Source of the DNA: Dysidea avara
Taxonomy: Eukaryota > Porifera > Demospongiae > Dictyoceratida > Dysideidae
DNA length: 64,000 nucleotides
Direction: 5' to 3'
Assembly: GCF_963678975.1 (NCBI RefSeq)
Contig: NC_089276.1
Span: 2,005,445-2,069,444 of the forward strand
Part shown: positions 1 to 11,324 of the stretch, piece by piece
Layout of the letters: the number at the start of each line of letters is the position of its first letter
Position numbering within the stretch: the first letter of the stretch is position 1
The notes under the pieces: generated by a model
The model's input: only the letters and a program-made list of their open reading frames with translations
Databases searched by the model: none
What the model was told of the DNA's origin: nothing
Program-made: the position numbers and the translations under genes

Positions 1-1330
1 GTTGATGGTATAAAGGAGTATTTGTAGGTGTCAGTGTTACAAAATGGTTCGATAAGTCTGAACATATGGCATGATCTGGTCTGTAGCTGGTACTGTGATG
101 TCTGTAGATGAAACTCAGGTATGTATTCAGGTGGTAAATAGACATTTTGTTTAAGAATGTTGTATAGCATAGTTAAGGAGAGCTGTTCTCTTTGAGACTC
201 TAGTGATTCCCACTTAGGCCACTACAATGAGATAACTTGTTTCTCATCAACTTCTCATAGAGTAACACATGCGGGCGGGCGGGTTATCTCATTATTTCAT
301 TATTGCACAAACCATAGCTATAAATTGCAGATGTGTACAAAACCAATATAATAATCCTTTATTTTAGGTAATTGGCAGGTACACACCAAGCAATGGTGCA
401 CACTGAGGGTAAAACTCCAAGTTCACATAAGCTTCAACTTCAGTAACAAAGCTTTCATTTCCTTTACGAGAGCTCCACCAGTTTTGGGGTCATGTACCAT
501 ACCACAGTACAGCAACAACAGCAGCAGCAGCAACAGCAGCACTGAGCAGTAGCAAACATCAGCAAACATGCAGCAGCGGGGTTAGCATGTGTAGGATGGT
601 CAGTCTTATTAGGGGGGAGGGGCTGTCTTATGCACTAAAGCTACTATGACTCTTAGATATGCACATAGGGCATGCAGGTCACTGTACCAATGCTAGTGTA
701 TAGTCTACTGTACACTGTAGTCACAATGTTGATGCCTTGATGGTTTTTGATGCTCCAGAAAGCACTCTAATCAACACAGAAGTAAAAAAACACTAATAAA
801 CGGTGTCTGTATCTCAATGGGGTTGTAGTTTTCCATGGAAATAGTGCTTTTCTACGTGATAAGCCCACTACCACAATACTTAAAAGAGTTATGCTGCAAT
901 CTCGTGCACTAATGAGTGCGCATGGGCAAAAGAAAACTTTGGTGCGGGCGGTTGATGAGAAACAAGTTATCTCATTGTAGTGGCCTTAAGTTCGTTAACC
1001 ATCTGTGTTACACTAGCATGATAGGAGTATATACCTTTGACATATCGTGCAGCACGCCTCTGAACTTTTTCTAAAGCGATCTTGTCAGTTGTTAAATGAG
1101 GGTTCCAGACTGCAGTTGCATATTCAAGTTTAGGGCGTACTAGGCTAAGGTAGGCTCTCTCTCTCAGGTGAATAGATCAGTGATGTCCTCAAGTTACGCT
1201 TTAGCAGACCAAGCATCTGATTTGCTTTGGAGGTGATAGATTGGATATGTAGGTGCCACTTCAAATCACTCTGAATAATGATGCCTAAATTTATCAATTG
1301 TTGTGCTGTGCCATTACACTACATAACCCA
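1..1330 (-). pseudogene. Non-LTR retrotransposon RT C-terminus, split by a MITE
   Basis: The reverse strand encodes the C-terminal part of a CR1/Jockey-like reverse transcriptase ORF. Readable blocks, from high to low coordinate, are SKANQMLGLLKRNLR, LSLVRPKLEYATAVWNP, EKVQRRAARYVKG and SVTQMVNELK, then after the MITE WESLESQREQLSL. Removing 217-985 and one TTA joins NELK to WESL in frame, so the 769-bp MITE landed in a still-readable ORF. The coding region runs off the left edge of the window. No RT palm motifs are present, so this is a 5'-truncated remnant. The family assignment rests on the typical 'LEY...VWNP...KVQRRA' region and is not resolved to clade. Confidence 0.8.
217..985. mobile_element. 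MITE, 35-bp perfect TIRs, TTA target duplication (Harbinger-like)
   Basis: Left end 217-251 (GGCCACTACAATGAGATAAC...) is the exact reverse complement of 951-985. TTA lies on both sides (214-216 and 986-988). A 3-bp TTA/TAA duplication with GGCC ends fits PIF/Harbinger MITEs. Subterminal GCGGGCGG-type tracts near both ends are shared with elements at 9333, 47397 and 57431. It interrupts the RT ORF described above. No transposase is encoded. Confidence 0.85.
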
Positions 1331-1864
1331 CTCATTTCATCCTGCCACACTAAATGGTGTGCTAGGGTCCTGCTTGCAGAAGTCTAAATTTTACAGGGGG
1401 TAGTCCTGAACCCCCCTCCCTACGCCCCTGGGACACCATTATCACCAGTGGTGTCCGTATATTGGGACATTTTAATGTCCTGTGGACACCTCAGATTTTA
1501 CGGTGCTGCTTAATACAATTTAGCTACAGAAATAAAATTATAATGTCATATAACTTGTGTGATGCAATAGGGAGAAGCACTGGCAAGAGATTGACTGTTT
1601 GGTTTTATGCTACAACAATCAGTAAATAGTTTAGCCTGTTTTGTTATGCAGTAGCTAGACATTTCACAATAGCTACACTTTAAAACATAAAGTTGATTTC
1701 AGGGTTTAAACCAGCTGGACAACTCTAACTACTTCAAGAACAATACTGATGCTGCAGCATTGCTGACATTGTAATTGTAAATTCTGGATAGAGGTGTAGC
1801 CTGTACATCCAAATCATACACACAAAAAAGTAGCTATACCCATTAAAAATCATACATTATATTA
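1331..1864. other. No gene seen
   Basis: AT-rich sequence. At 1381-1432 there is one end of a 'CCCTACGCCCCTGGG'-type MITE, an orphan terminus without a partner nearby. Nothing else was recognised. Confidence 0.5.
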
Positions 1865-2602
1865 CTATAGTGTCTGTCCAGCAGATTCTTAAATTGATCA
1901 GGGGAGTTGGAGTCAATCACTGATTGGGGTAAAGAATTCCAATTGTTAATCATTCTAACTGTAAAGAAGGATGATCTTGATAAGCAATTTGTATGTGGCT
2001 TGAATAATGTCATGTTGTGTCCTTTTGTTGTTGTGATTGTGGAAAATCACAAAAGTTCTCTGTATTTATGCTATAGAAATTGTTGATCATTTGGTACAAA
2101 AATAGTAGATCTGCTCTGAGCTTTCGGTACTGCAAAGATGGTAAATTTAGATAGTGCAATCAATCATAATAAGACAGATCACGACAGGTGGTAATCATTC
2201 TAGTGGCTCTTCGTTGTATAGCTTCTATCTTATGTTTATCCATGATGTAATATGGCCCCCAAATTGCATTATTATACTCAAGCAGTGGGCGCACTAGGGA
2301 TTTGTATAGTTTAAGCATAATATCTGAGTTCTTACATTCAAATACTTTAAAACGAGACCTAAAATATGGTTAGTCTTATTTGTACTAAAATCTGTGTGAA
2401 TGTGGAACTTAAGTTTAGAGTCCATGCAAATTCCCAGATCACATATGTCCTCCAAAAGTTCAAGCATAACACCATGTAGGATATACTTGTGGTTGCAGTT
2501 AGCAGCAGGATTACCAATATGTAAGATTTTACATTTTGTGACATTAAAAGACAAAAGCCATGTATCAGACCATTGTTCATAGGTAAAGATATGCATTTTC
2601 AA
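1865..2602 (-). pseudogene. Non-LTR retrotransposon RT C-terminal fragment
   Basis: On the reverse strand the longest open piece is 2294-2602, with WLLSFNVTKCKILHIG followed by a GICMDSKLKFHIH block. After a break the homology continues with NAIWGPYYIMDKHKIEAIQR, RRATRMITT and, near 1870-1960, a typical end with NWNSLPQSVIDSNSPDQFK. These are the thumb and C-terminal regions of a CR1/L2-like RT. The copy is 5'-truncated and carries at least one frameshift. It lies in the same orientation as the fragment at 1-1330 but differs from it in sequence, so it is a separate insertion. Confidence 0.8.
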
Positions 2603-3120
2603 GTGAAAAATAAAATTATTTTCACTGCGTATTAAGCATTTCTGTTTGATTAGTGAAAACTTCTGTCAAGCTTCCATGGTGTTTAATGTTCTTGAAGGGG
2701 TGTATTATTGAAGACAAATCTAATAAATAGCTACATTTCAGTCAAGTAATGGATTGGTATAAATTTTTTAAAGATTTTATGAATTTAAAAAACAATTGTA
2801 GCTTTACAATGAAACATGCTATTAACTTGAAACAAAAACTAAACTGTTTCTTAACACGAGATATTTTCTTTGAAGTTGTTATGCTTTTCAATAATGCAAA
2901 TTATATAATTAATTGACAGTCATCCATCTACTGGAGCATCAAGCATATTAATTGTGTGAAGGTAAATTAAACTAGGGGAAGTGGGTAGCTAGCAGTGGTA
3001 ACATAGCTGGTAACACACTGTCCTCACACACTGGTGGTCCAGGGTTTAAATACCAGATATTTTACAGTTTTGTCATAGTAACCTTTTTGTCTATGTCAGT
3101 TCAGTATAGCCATGCAGTAC
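2603..3120. other. No gene seen
   Basis: AT-rich, with no coding signal and no clear repeat structure apart from the target duplication of the next element at its right edge. Confidence 0.5.
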
Positions 3121-3440
3121 CAGGGGCGTATCCAGACTATTAAAAAGGGGGGTTCCATTTTTGGAATTGCAACTTCAGCTTAGCTGTAAGTTGAAGACCA
3201 AAAAAAACGGTCATCACCTGCTGACAACAGCTGCCCCTCACCATAGATACCCTTACCAACTATATTTCCTTATTTATATCTAGATACATAACTTGCTACA
3301 CTGCTCCTCAAAAGACTACTGTGACTGCTCTATTAGACTATATCGATTTGACTGCTCTATTAGAATATCTCGGGTAAGAGAGGCTCTTTCAAAAAGGGGG
3401 TTCCATGGAACCCTTGGAACCCCCCCTGGATCCGCCCCTG
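3121..3440. mobile_element. MITE with CAGGGGCG termini and CAGTAC duplication
   Basis: The left end CAGGGGCGTATCCAGA and right end CTGGATCCGCCCCTG are inverted repeats. CAGTAC occurs at 3115-3120 and 3441-3446, a probable 6-bp target duplication. Inside at about 3318-3373 are two copies of the TGACTGCTCTATTAGA motif. Short GGGG and CCCC tracts lie just inside the ends. Non-autonomous; superfamily uncertain. Confidence 0.7.
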
Positions 3441-3710
3441 CAGTACATTACTAAACTGACATCTGATACTGCCTTTATATATCTAATATTAAACAGTTTA
3501 TTATTATTAAAGGAAATATATTATAGCTAAAGACAAAAACACTGGCCACAAAGGTCAAATCTGAGATAGCCATATAGCCCCCAAAATCTTCCTAAGGACA
3601 GAAAGGACCTGTTCTGATACTGTGCCAATTATCATTAAAAAGCACAATTTGGCCAAAAATAGCCAAAAATCTTCTATCCAGAAAGGGGTCCTCATGCATA
3701 ATTGTATAGG

Positions 3711-3901
3711 TCCGTAATTTGCTTTTTATTTGTAAAATAATTTTGTATGCAAAACTTGTACGAAAATTTCTTGCACAAAAATCTTTATGTAAGATCAAAC
3801 TACTCTATAATAGAGCAGTCATTCACGTAAATCATATGAAAATATTTTTACACGAAAATTCTTATCACGAAATTTTTTTGCACAAAAAAAGCAAATTATG
3901 G
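3711..3901. mobile_element. Short AT-rich foldback MITE
   Basis: CGTAATTTGCTTTTT at the left matches AAAAAAAGCAAATTATGG at the right as an inverted repeat. The inside consists of repeated 'GTACGAAAATT / GCACAAAAA' units in both directions and one inverted copy of the CTCTATTAGAG motif at about 3800-3823. No coding capacity. Confidence 0.55.
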
Positions 3902-3919
3902 TAGATACTTGCTGTATCT

Positions 3920-4780
3920 TCTTGTGTACAATACTGATTAAAGTGATTATTATTTAAGGCCTCAGCTTTACTTTTGACATTAGAGCAACAATATAGAGTC
4001 ATTAATTGGTTCATTAGTTGGCCATACGGCAATAGCAGCTGCTCTTTCATGTTCATGTTCACATGAATCACATCACCTCGACACCATGTGTAGTTACATA
4101 TATGTAGCTACTGTATGTAGTTATATGGTCTTAACTATGTGAACTTGAAAACTCTAACATTGAGATTATTTCTTGGATCCACTGGCTACTCAGTACTCCT
4201 GTTCCTATAGCATCAGTTTGATTATATCTACTTTACATGACCATTACTGGCACTGCAAGAGCGTTCAAAGTTCAGTAAGAGTTAAAAAGAAGGCCAATGT
4301 GAATTAACTGTTTTGTCCAAAATTATAGATTCTATAAACTTAGCTACCAGCCTGATAGCTACTGTAAGTTTACCACTTACCAGACTACCTGAGGTTTTGT
4401 AGTTATTTAGCTACAAGCTATAATAGCTAGTACAATAGTGATTATGGTATACAGTGTATATTGTGGGTAGGCCATATACAGAAGGCACATGTACAGTAGG
4501 TAATTAGGTTTATTGAGTATACAGTTGAGAGGGTCATGTTGGACTAGATGAGCTAAATTGAACAGTGTGGTAAAGAGGCTGATAATTGTAGCCATAACAA
4601 TGTTAACTGCTTCAACTGCCAAGAATCTTCATACATGTAGCTTTCGAGATGTATTATTTGAATTTAATTTTGTTATTTGTTTACAGTATTTATTGCAGTG
4701 CAGAATAATTACTGCATAAATGCATTGGTGTTAAGTGTATATAAATTGACAAGTGAAACTTAATAAATATAATAATTAAT
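3920..4780. other. No gene seen
   Basis: AT-rich sequence with many short GTAGCTA-type words. The small open frames here look random. Nothing recognised. Confidence 0.5.
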
Positions 4781-4784
4781 TAAA

Positions 4785-5010
4785 TCGAAAAATTAAAGAT
4801 TTCTTCTTTGCTTAATTTAAAGTGATCATGTTTTGGGATGAAGAATTCCAAATCTTAATTGCTTTTGAGAAAAAGAATTGGTTATAAATGTCATTATGAG
4901 GTTGTATAGCTGGATAAATTTAGATGAATTTCTTCTGCATGGTGGTTAATGAATTTTTGTACAATTTCTGGGGGATAAGAGTATATCTGTCTTCGTGGTG
5001 TAGAGAATCT
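4785..5010 (-). pseudogene. Possible non-LTR RT C-terminal scrap
   Basis: The reverse strand reads FFSKAIKIWNSSSQN near 4840-4890. This resembles the 'F..R.I..WN.LP..V' block at the end of CR1-like RTs, as seen more clearly at 1865-2602. The piece is short and ends where the CACTG-ended repeat at 5015 begins. Low confidence. Confidence 0.35.
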
Positions 5011-5014
5011 TATA

Positions 5015-5172
5015 CACTGTTAAAATGAAGAGTAACCACAACTCTTAAAGAGTTCCCATAATTGGAAGGATTTAACACCCCTGGAGAGGTTATAACCATT
5101 ACTCTAAATGAGTAACATATGCTCTGAAGGTGGTGTCACTTACTCTTCAGAGTAATGGTTATTCTCCGGTGC
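5015..5172. mobile_element. Half copy of CACTGTTAAAA-ended repeat
   Basis: Begins CACTGTTAAAATGAAGAGTA and matches the left two thirds of the complete element at 53008-53244, including its inner CAGAGTAATGGTTATTCTC piece. The right terminal inverted repeat is missing, so the copy is truncated. Confidence 0.7.
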
Positions 5173-6055
5173 ACATGCACCTAAATTCTATCTAATGCCA
5201 ACTGATGACACTGTAATAGGTTTTGAGAAGCGCCCATAGTTTGCTTCCACCATTAACCTTGTTTAAATCCTTTAAACTCCATTTAATGTTGTTTGCTCAC
5301 CTTACTGTATCGAACTAATCCATGCTGAGGACCTCCGATGAATGATGTTCACCCCAATCCCAGATTGTGGTGATATTGGTAAGTGTACAGGGTCCTGCCA
5401 CCCATCTTATCATGATATTAGGCCTTGTACTTCACAAATTGCCAATCTTTTAGCCTTTACAGGGGGAATTAGGGAATAAACTTGGGTGAATGGCCATAGA
5501 AAGGTTCCATTGAGGAACCTTTCCACCCAAGAAAGAGATTTATATAAACAGAGAACATAACTAGAACATAGGCTACAAAATAAATATTAAACAATGTCAC
5601 ATTATTACCCTCGTACCTCTGGGCATGCATGCATGTAAAGACCCACAAGACCTATGCCACTGATAACAGTAACATGAACATGTGAATGTTTAAATTCTCC
5701 ACATGCATATTGAACTTAATCAATGTATAGGTCTGAACACATCCCCAAACACAGAGTGAATACCTCCTTAAACACAAAGCCCTGTAGATATACGTAGTAT
5801 AGAGCTATATTATAGGAAGTACAGGTAATAATTGAATGTGTAAGAGGAAAGTACATATGAAGACTTGCAAGTGAAAATAGATATTTGACAAGTAATAAAC
5901 CTGTGTACAAGGACAAGTCTAAAAGAAAAAAACCAATTCTGGTGCATGCATACATTGTAAGAACATGAATTGTGATGAAATAATGTCATAATTCTACATG
6001 AAATCATAATTATGTTATTATTAAATAAGTACACAATCAAATGAGGATATACGTA
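5173..6055. other. No gene seen
   Basis: AT-rich sequence without recognisable coding or repeat ends. A GGAACCTTTCC-type inverted pair at about 5504-5523 is the only local structure noted. Confidence 0.45.
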
Positions 6056-6059
6056 GTTA

Positions 6060-7140
6060 CTGAAAGCCTGTAGCTAAAGCCTTTGATAAGTTGGCCAATT
6101 CTCGAGTAGGAGTTTGTATGTACAGCTTATAAGCATTGCTTTTCCAGCGACCCATCATCTGAATGTGCATATCAGATATATTGGCAGCTTTTGCTGAAGT
6201 TGCAGCCCCAATATGAAAGTATGAGTATTGAATTGTTCCTTATCAAGATGCAAATCCACCAGCAGGGTATCAAGGAATGAGAAGATGGATCGAGTTAAAT
6301 ATCGGCAATCACCAAGTTTGAAAAAAGGGCCTGGGGTACCATCACGAATTGCCAAGTAAGTTAAAATACCTTTAACAGGGCAAACAGGAGCATCAGTTTT
6401 TCCCAGATATAAATTAACCCCAAGGCGGAAAGGGTCTGTCTTGGATTGTTTGATCCTAACCTGAATCATGGATGGGGATGACCTGCTGTCCACAGCAACA
6501 TCACTAAGTGACAGGTGCACTGATGGGTCGTAGCCATCTTGGGAAGGCACGGTAAGCTCACTGCTCCTTAAGAAGCCAAAAAAGGCCATATAACATGCTG
6601 CCCATATCATGGCATTGTCATAAGAAGATTTGTACAGGAGAAGATCTCATGATATCCAGTGTGATGGGTCTCCTAATGCGAGGAGGTTGAGAAATAGCCT
6701 GGGTCTTCTTTATGCCTTTTAAAACTTGTTGCAAACAAGGAGTGAGCTGCGAACTGTAAATTTACTGGTAACCAGTTGCAACATGCATGTTGCAAACTGC
6801 AGAAAGGTACACTTTGATGGTGGTGTGTGACAGACCAACAATGGCAAGGTCGGTAATAAAAAGTAGAAGGGTATGTTCATTAGCAGGAAGTGGGGGCCGA
6901 TTAATTGCAGAACAAAAATCTAGGTACCTGTGCTGCCCTGCCGCATAGGTGACACGGGTGGCAGGCGAGATACCATTGTCAAAGTATCGGTGAAGCATAT
7001 TCTGAATGAGTGTGAGGTCCAGTCCGGATGATGAGGTGATACGATGAAGAGAAGGGGCAGTGGCATTGGTTTTGGAATCGGTGTTGCCTGCGGGTGAGAT
7101 AGGAGAAATTGGATGACATTATTTCTAGACAAAACATATC
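6060..7140 (-). pseudogene. DIRS/Ngaro-like tyrosine recombinase, decayed
   Basis: The reverse strand encodes a phage-integrase-like fold. The N-terminal core-binding part (about 7010-6765) contains YFDNGISPATRVTYAAGQHR and KVYLSAVCNMH. A linker with PPRIRRPITLDIMR follows, then the catalytic part (6610-6065) with WAACYMAFFGFLRSSELTVP (box-I arginine region), KQSKTDPFRLGV and MGRWKSNAYKLYIQTP (distal tyrosine). These blocks are typical of tyrosine recombinases of DIRS-type retrotransposons, which use the enzyme for integration. It is broken near 6635 and by a 1-base deletion near 6224, exactly in the HxxR box, where the arginine position reads histidine. No matching RT or RNase H is visible nearby, so only the recombinase end survives. 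Confidence 0.8.
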
Positions 7141-7947
7141 AGCCCCAGCTATATGCTTAGCAATAACTTGAATGTCAAACACAGCAACAAAAAACCATAA
7201 AGATCTTAAAAGGTGCATTACCAACTTACTTTTTGAATACCCTTTGTTAATAGCAGTAACTAAGCCTAGATTATCACACTGAAATAGTACGTTATGTCTA
7301 TAATAGAAGCCTTAGCGATAGAGAGAGAAAGCCACTGTCTATATTCATGCATCATTAAAGTGGTTTCTATTTATGTACACAGATGGTTACTACCTGGAAG
7401 CCACACGCGGTAGAAGCCATGGAAGGCGTGTAATGAATGCTAGAACAGATTACAGTTGTAAAGATTGTTTTACAGTAAAAATAAAAAAAATAGGGCATTT
7501 GGTGAATTTCGGTCCCCTCGAACCCCCCCACCCCGGGTACTGGCCTGTTTTAAGCTATATTTAATACTGTTATTGTTGTAATAATTGTAGCTATGCATGT
7601 ATCTATAGGGCACAGCTGAAAAACAGCTGATGCTGATGCTGTCTCCCTAAATAACTTTAAAAAAAAAAAAAAAACTGACGTCACTAAGGAGTTACCGCTC
7701 TATGGCTTCGCCAGACAAGTTTTCGTGAGGTAGTTATATTGAACATTGAAGCAAGTTGATATCACATCAGGCCATTAATTTCTTAGGTAGCTATACTAAG
7801 GAAGCAACTGTCTACACCGGGTTGTGACGAGGATCTACCATCGTGACAGACAGTATATTCAGTGTCGTCAATCAAACTCAAATACTACTTCGAGGCTGTG
7901 ATCACTTCGATTCAGTTACCTTTTAAAATACACTGACAGTAGATGCT
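7141..7947. other. Probable upstream region and 5' UTR of the host gene
   Basis: No coding homology. A poly-A run lies at 7658-7674. From about 7740 the sequence is less repetitive than its surroundings and leads into the proposed first coding exon, so it may hold promoter and 5' UTR. No TATA box or start site can be pinpointed by eye. Confidence 0.3.
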
Positions 7948-7975
7948 ATGAATACGGAAGGGACAAAAGCTGTCG
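7948..7975 (+). CDS. Host two-TM PPxY protein, proposed exon 1
   Basis: ATG at 7948 opens a 9-codon piece, MNTEGTKAV, followed by one extra base and a strong donor (G|GTAAGC at 7976). The phase (one base over) fits exon 2, which starts with two bases of a codon; joined, they make GAT (Asp). The predicted N-terminus then runs straight into the PPAY motif of exon 2. It was chosen because the phase and donor fit and because no other candidate was seen. A 28-base coding exon is weak evidence by itself, and the distance to exon 2 (16.5 kb of mobile DNA) is large. Further small exons in between cannot be excluded. Confidence 0.5.
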
Positions 7976-8101
7976 GTAAGCATCATGTATGTAGACACAT
8001 TAATCTATAAAATTAGTGCATGGCTATCCCACCTTTTATAAATCCTAGATCCGCCCCTGGCTATTTAAATTTCGAACTGGATACTATAGTCGCTAGCTAG
8101 C

Positions 8102-9055
8102 TAAGGTAAGGGCAGGCGTTTCCGGACAAAGTTTGCACACGCATTAGAAATTTGTTCATTTCTCCTCGAAAGAAAAACGGATTTTAAAATGCTTAGTGCC
8201 GAATTGTAGCTAATGAACTAGGCTATTGGTGGTATAAATTGTGGGTGGTAAAGTATAGGGTACTAGGAGAAAGAGCAGTTTAAATTTGCAGTTTGAGAAA
8301 TTGCCAAAAATTTATGTGGCTGGGGATTCCGGACACCACTAAAAAAAGGCGTACCTGCCATTGTTATGGGAAATTCTGCATTCTATTGAGTGTCATGGCC
8401 CAGCAGAGACTGATAGCATTCTGTTTGTCTGGTTACTTTGTTGGTGACAGCGATTTTTAAGTAGCAGAACTGCTGCCAGCCTTGCTCGGACCGTGCGTAT
8501 GTCTTGCACAGCTTTCGAAGATGCGACATTTGATCTACTGTTTGGAAATCTGTATCAGTCCTTGCCTCAACGCTGAAACAGCATAGTTAAGTAGTGTAGC
8601 CCCGCGGATCCTTGCTTGGGACTTCTCCGGGATGCTAATTGTGTTGATTGCGCGTGCCAGTTAACACGTCGCAGGTAATGGACTTGGATTCCTGTTATAC
8701 TATCTCTAAATCATATATCCGTTCACTGAATAGTGTGACTGATCATTTGTGCTGCCTACGGTCGCTTAGAATTACGAACGGTGCCCTCAATCTCCTGTTA
8801 ACATCGGGGGCCTCGGTTAACATGCGTAGTAAAAGTTTTTTACACAAAAATATTCTACACGCGCAAGCAAATTGTGATGTATCTCGGCAATCCTTAAAGC
8901 TATCGAAACAAAACTTTAGTATTTTATAGTACACAAGTAGGGTACTTAGGTACTTAAACCATAGCCTGATTGGTTTCTATTCCATCCTTCAGTAGCAGAT
9001 TAAAAACGAAGTGTCCGGAATACCCAGCTGTCCGGAAACCCCCTTACTTACCTTA
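8102..9055. mobile_element. MITE with TTTCCGGACA inverted ends
   Basis: Left TAAGGTAAG...GCGTTTCCGGACA and right TGTCCGGAAACCCCCTTAC...CTTACCTTA form imperfect inverted repeats. Further TCCGGA(C/A) words occur just inside each end (about 8327 and 9012). The frame at 8648-8929 has no recognisable relative and is taken as chance. Non-autonomous, superfamily unknown. It sits just inside intron 1 of the host gene. Confidence 0.6.
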
Positions 9056-9332
9056 CGATTGCTACGGTACAAATATTCATTTAACCAGTCATTTGTTGTA
9101 TCAAGAGTTCATAATTATATACACGGAGGTATATTATCTATGCCCCGTCTATGCCTATTGTTAACAACACGCTTCAGTGCAGGATTAGGAACAGCGCCCT
9201 ATAGGACTAATTGGGAAATGAAAAGTGTTCCTATATAGGATTAGGAATTGCACTCTCGCGCCTTTACAGACACAGTTCTTAGCCCGAGCAATGATTCTGA
9301 TCACTTTTTAAAAAAAAGCATTCTTACGGTTA

Positions 9333-9713
9333 GGCCACTCCAAATAAATTCTCTGTTTCCCGTCCTGGACTCAGGCATATTTGTATGCGGGCGGGCGGTC
9401 CATTTCCATTATTTCATTATAAAATTGGCTAGCTTTTCAAGCTATTATTTGCCTGGCACAGCCAAAAAGGCTGCATAAAAGCATGCTTATAAGTTTGTTC
9501 CTTCCTTTGTAGTTGCAAAAATAACACAAACGTGAAGTTTGTGCTGACTTGATAGCACTGCTGACACTGTTTAAAGATAGCTTTTACTAAGCCTATCAGT
9601 ATGCAAGAATAACCAGAAAATAATGGAAGAATACGGAATAATGAAATATTTAGAGCTGTCAGTAACCAGGTGCGGGCGGTGGACAGGAAACAGAGAATTT
9701 ATTTGGAGTGGCC
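9333..9713. mobile_element. Harbinger-like MITE, TTA duplication
   Basis: Ends GGCCACTCCAAATAAATTCT and its inverse at the right, flanked by TTA at 9330-9332 and 9714-9716. A second copy lies at 47397-47789 in the opposite orientation; shared inner sequence includes TTTGCCTGGCACAGCCAAAA. A GCGGGCGG tract sits inside both ends. No protein is encoded. Confidence 0.85.
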
Positions 9714-9951
9714 TTAGGAAGCAGCTAGGTTAGTGCATTGTATTTAACAGTTAGGTTAGGGTTATAGGGGGTGGGTTACTTTATATTTGTAACATAGTAC
9801 AAAAACAAGACGAACTAGCAGCAAGCAGCGGTGGCATGCATATAGCTATAGGGACATGCATAGTGGTAAGGCATCATACTCCAAACCACTTAAAGCTTGT
9901 TCCAAACTTAGCTAGAGATTGGTGGTTGGAGCTCCAGTTGTGATGCCTTTT

Positions 9952-10396
9952 TTCTTAGACAATGGCATGTTAAGAATGCTTTGATATTTGGAAAGTATGC
10001 AGGTGTTTTATTCTGGTGAGACACCTAGTCATGTTTTGCAACATATAATTGCATATTTATGTATAGGTAAGACATGCATTGCTAGGAGTCTTCAGTGGAT
10101 AAACAACCCAAAGGAATGATGTAATAATCACTGAGGCAGAGCTGAGGTGATTATTACATCATTCCTGAGTGCTGTTTATCCACTGAAGAATCCTAGCAAT
10201 GCATGTCTTAGTAATTTAGACAATGGCCTGTGGTGACTGGAATTTGTTATGAACCCACAAAGTATGCAATTTGTTTGTTGAAGTTTGTGGCTAGGTGTCT
10301 TACTAGGTTCCACCTGTTTACAGGTGCCTTACTAGAATAAAAACCCTGCATACTTTGCAAATATCAAAGCATTCTTGACATGCCATTGTCTAAGAA
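9952..10396. mobile_element. TIR element containing a nested foldback
   Basis: TTCTTAGACAATGGCATG at the left and CATGCCATTGTCTAAGAA at the right are inverted repeats. The arms extend about 70 bp with small gaps (AAGAATGCTTTGATATTTG...). The middle holds a separate foldback at 10068-10210, so this is a nested insertion. Confidence 0.7.
10068..10210. mobile_element. Foldback, TAAGACATGCATTGCTAGGA ends
   Basis: Two arms of about 65 bp pair almost perfectly around a short GAGGCAGAGCTGAGG centre. A second family member is at 13017-13183. It lies inside the 9952-10396 element, so it is younger than that insertion or moved with it. Confidence 0.75.
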
Positions 10397-10591
10397 TACC
10401 TGCTTCCCAACCAGTTTCACACACATAGCTAGTTCAGATTGTATTTATTTCATCACAAACATCTCATAATGACACCTTTGCAAAACAAGGTAACTAACAT
10501 TGTTTCAGGTATACCTACTTTGTATTAAAGTTAAAGTTAATTGTGAAGTTTTTAGCATTACCAAAGTCCATTTGAGGATACCTGCTTACAT

Positions 10592-10745
10592 TCTCTTCCT
10601 TGGCCTCCCTTGGCATAGTAGTTTCTTCCTTGACAACTGTTGCATTCTCTTCTTTGGCCTCCCTTGGCATAGTAGTTTCTTCCTTGACAACTGTTACATT
10701 CTCTTCTTTGGCCTCTCTTGATATAGTAGTCTCTTCCTTGGCATC
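10592..10745 (-). repeat. 54-bp coding tandem repeat (about 2.8 copies)
   Basis: The unit encodes AKEENVTVVKEETTMPRE (18 residues) on the reverse strand. It is Lys/Glu-rich and keeps frame across units, at the C-terminal end of the recombinase pseudogene. Divergence between units is mostly synonymous or single-base. Confidence 0.8.
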
Positions 10746-11324
10746 CCCTGATGTCACACCGTTTAGAATAGCAGATGACAATTCTTGCAATGCAGTGGTT
10801 GTCCGCTTGTATGCTCTGACACCATTTACTGAATGATGCCCTGTCCTACTCATAATAGTAGCCTCATCTAATTGGGCGTCATACATCCTAGTGGTTGCTG
10901 TTGCTCTCAGTCAATGATTAGTATAATATCCCTGAATATTAGCATCCTTCATTAATCTTGGTACCACTTCAGCTAGCTTATTATGGCCAATAGGGACAGT
11001 TTTGTACCAACAATCTGCTTCTTCTGGGTTATCAAACGCATTTTGTGGACGGTTGTTTGGGCACAGCAAATTGTATAGCTTGTATAGACGAACCAAACAC
11101 CGCTCTGGATTGGTTTTGTTTGCATGGTGTACCACTTCCATTGGAGTTAGCTTGCAATGTTTCAGTCCCCCCTGGTTTGTTTTTGAGATATCTTGTTGTA
11201 GTGAAGGTAAGCTGTACTATTGAGGGGCTCTACCAGTTTAACCTGCGATGGATAATGTCTCAGTCTTCGATGGTCATCACCACTTCTAAGTGCAAAACAC
11301 AACCCCATTAAATATACCAACATG

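Noticed and set aside
4407..4622. 71-codon reverse-strand frame with hydrophobic character
   Set aside because: AT-rich low-complexity translation, no family resemblance.
8648..8929. 93-codon open frame on the + strand
   Set aside because: Lies wholly within the TCCGGA-ended MITE; no domain or splice context; composition not protein-like.
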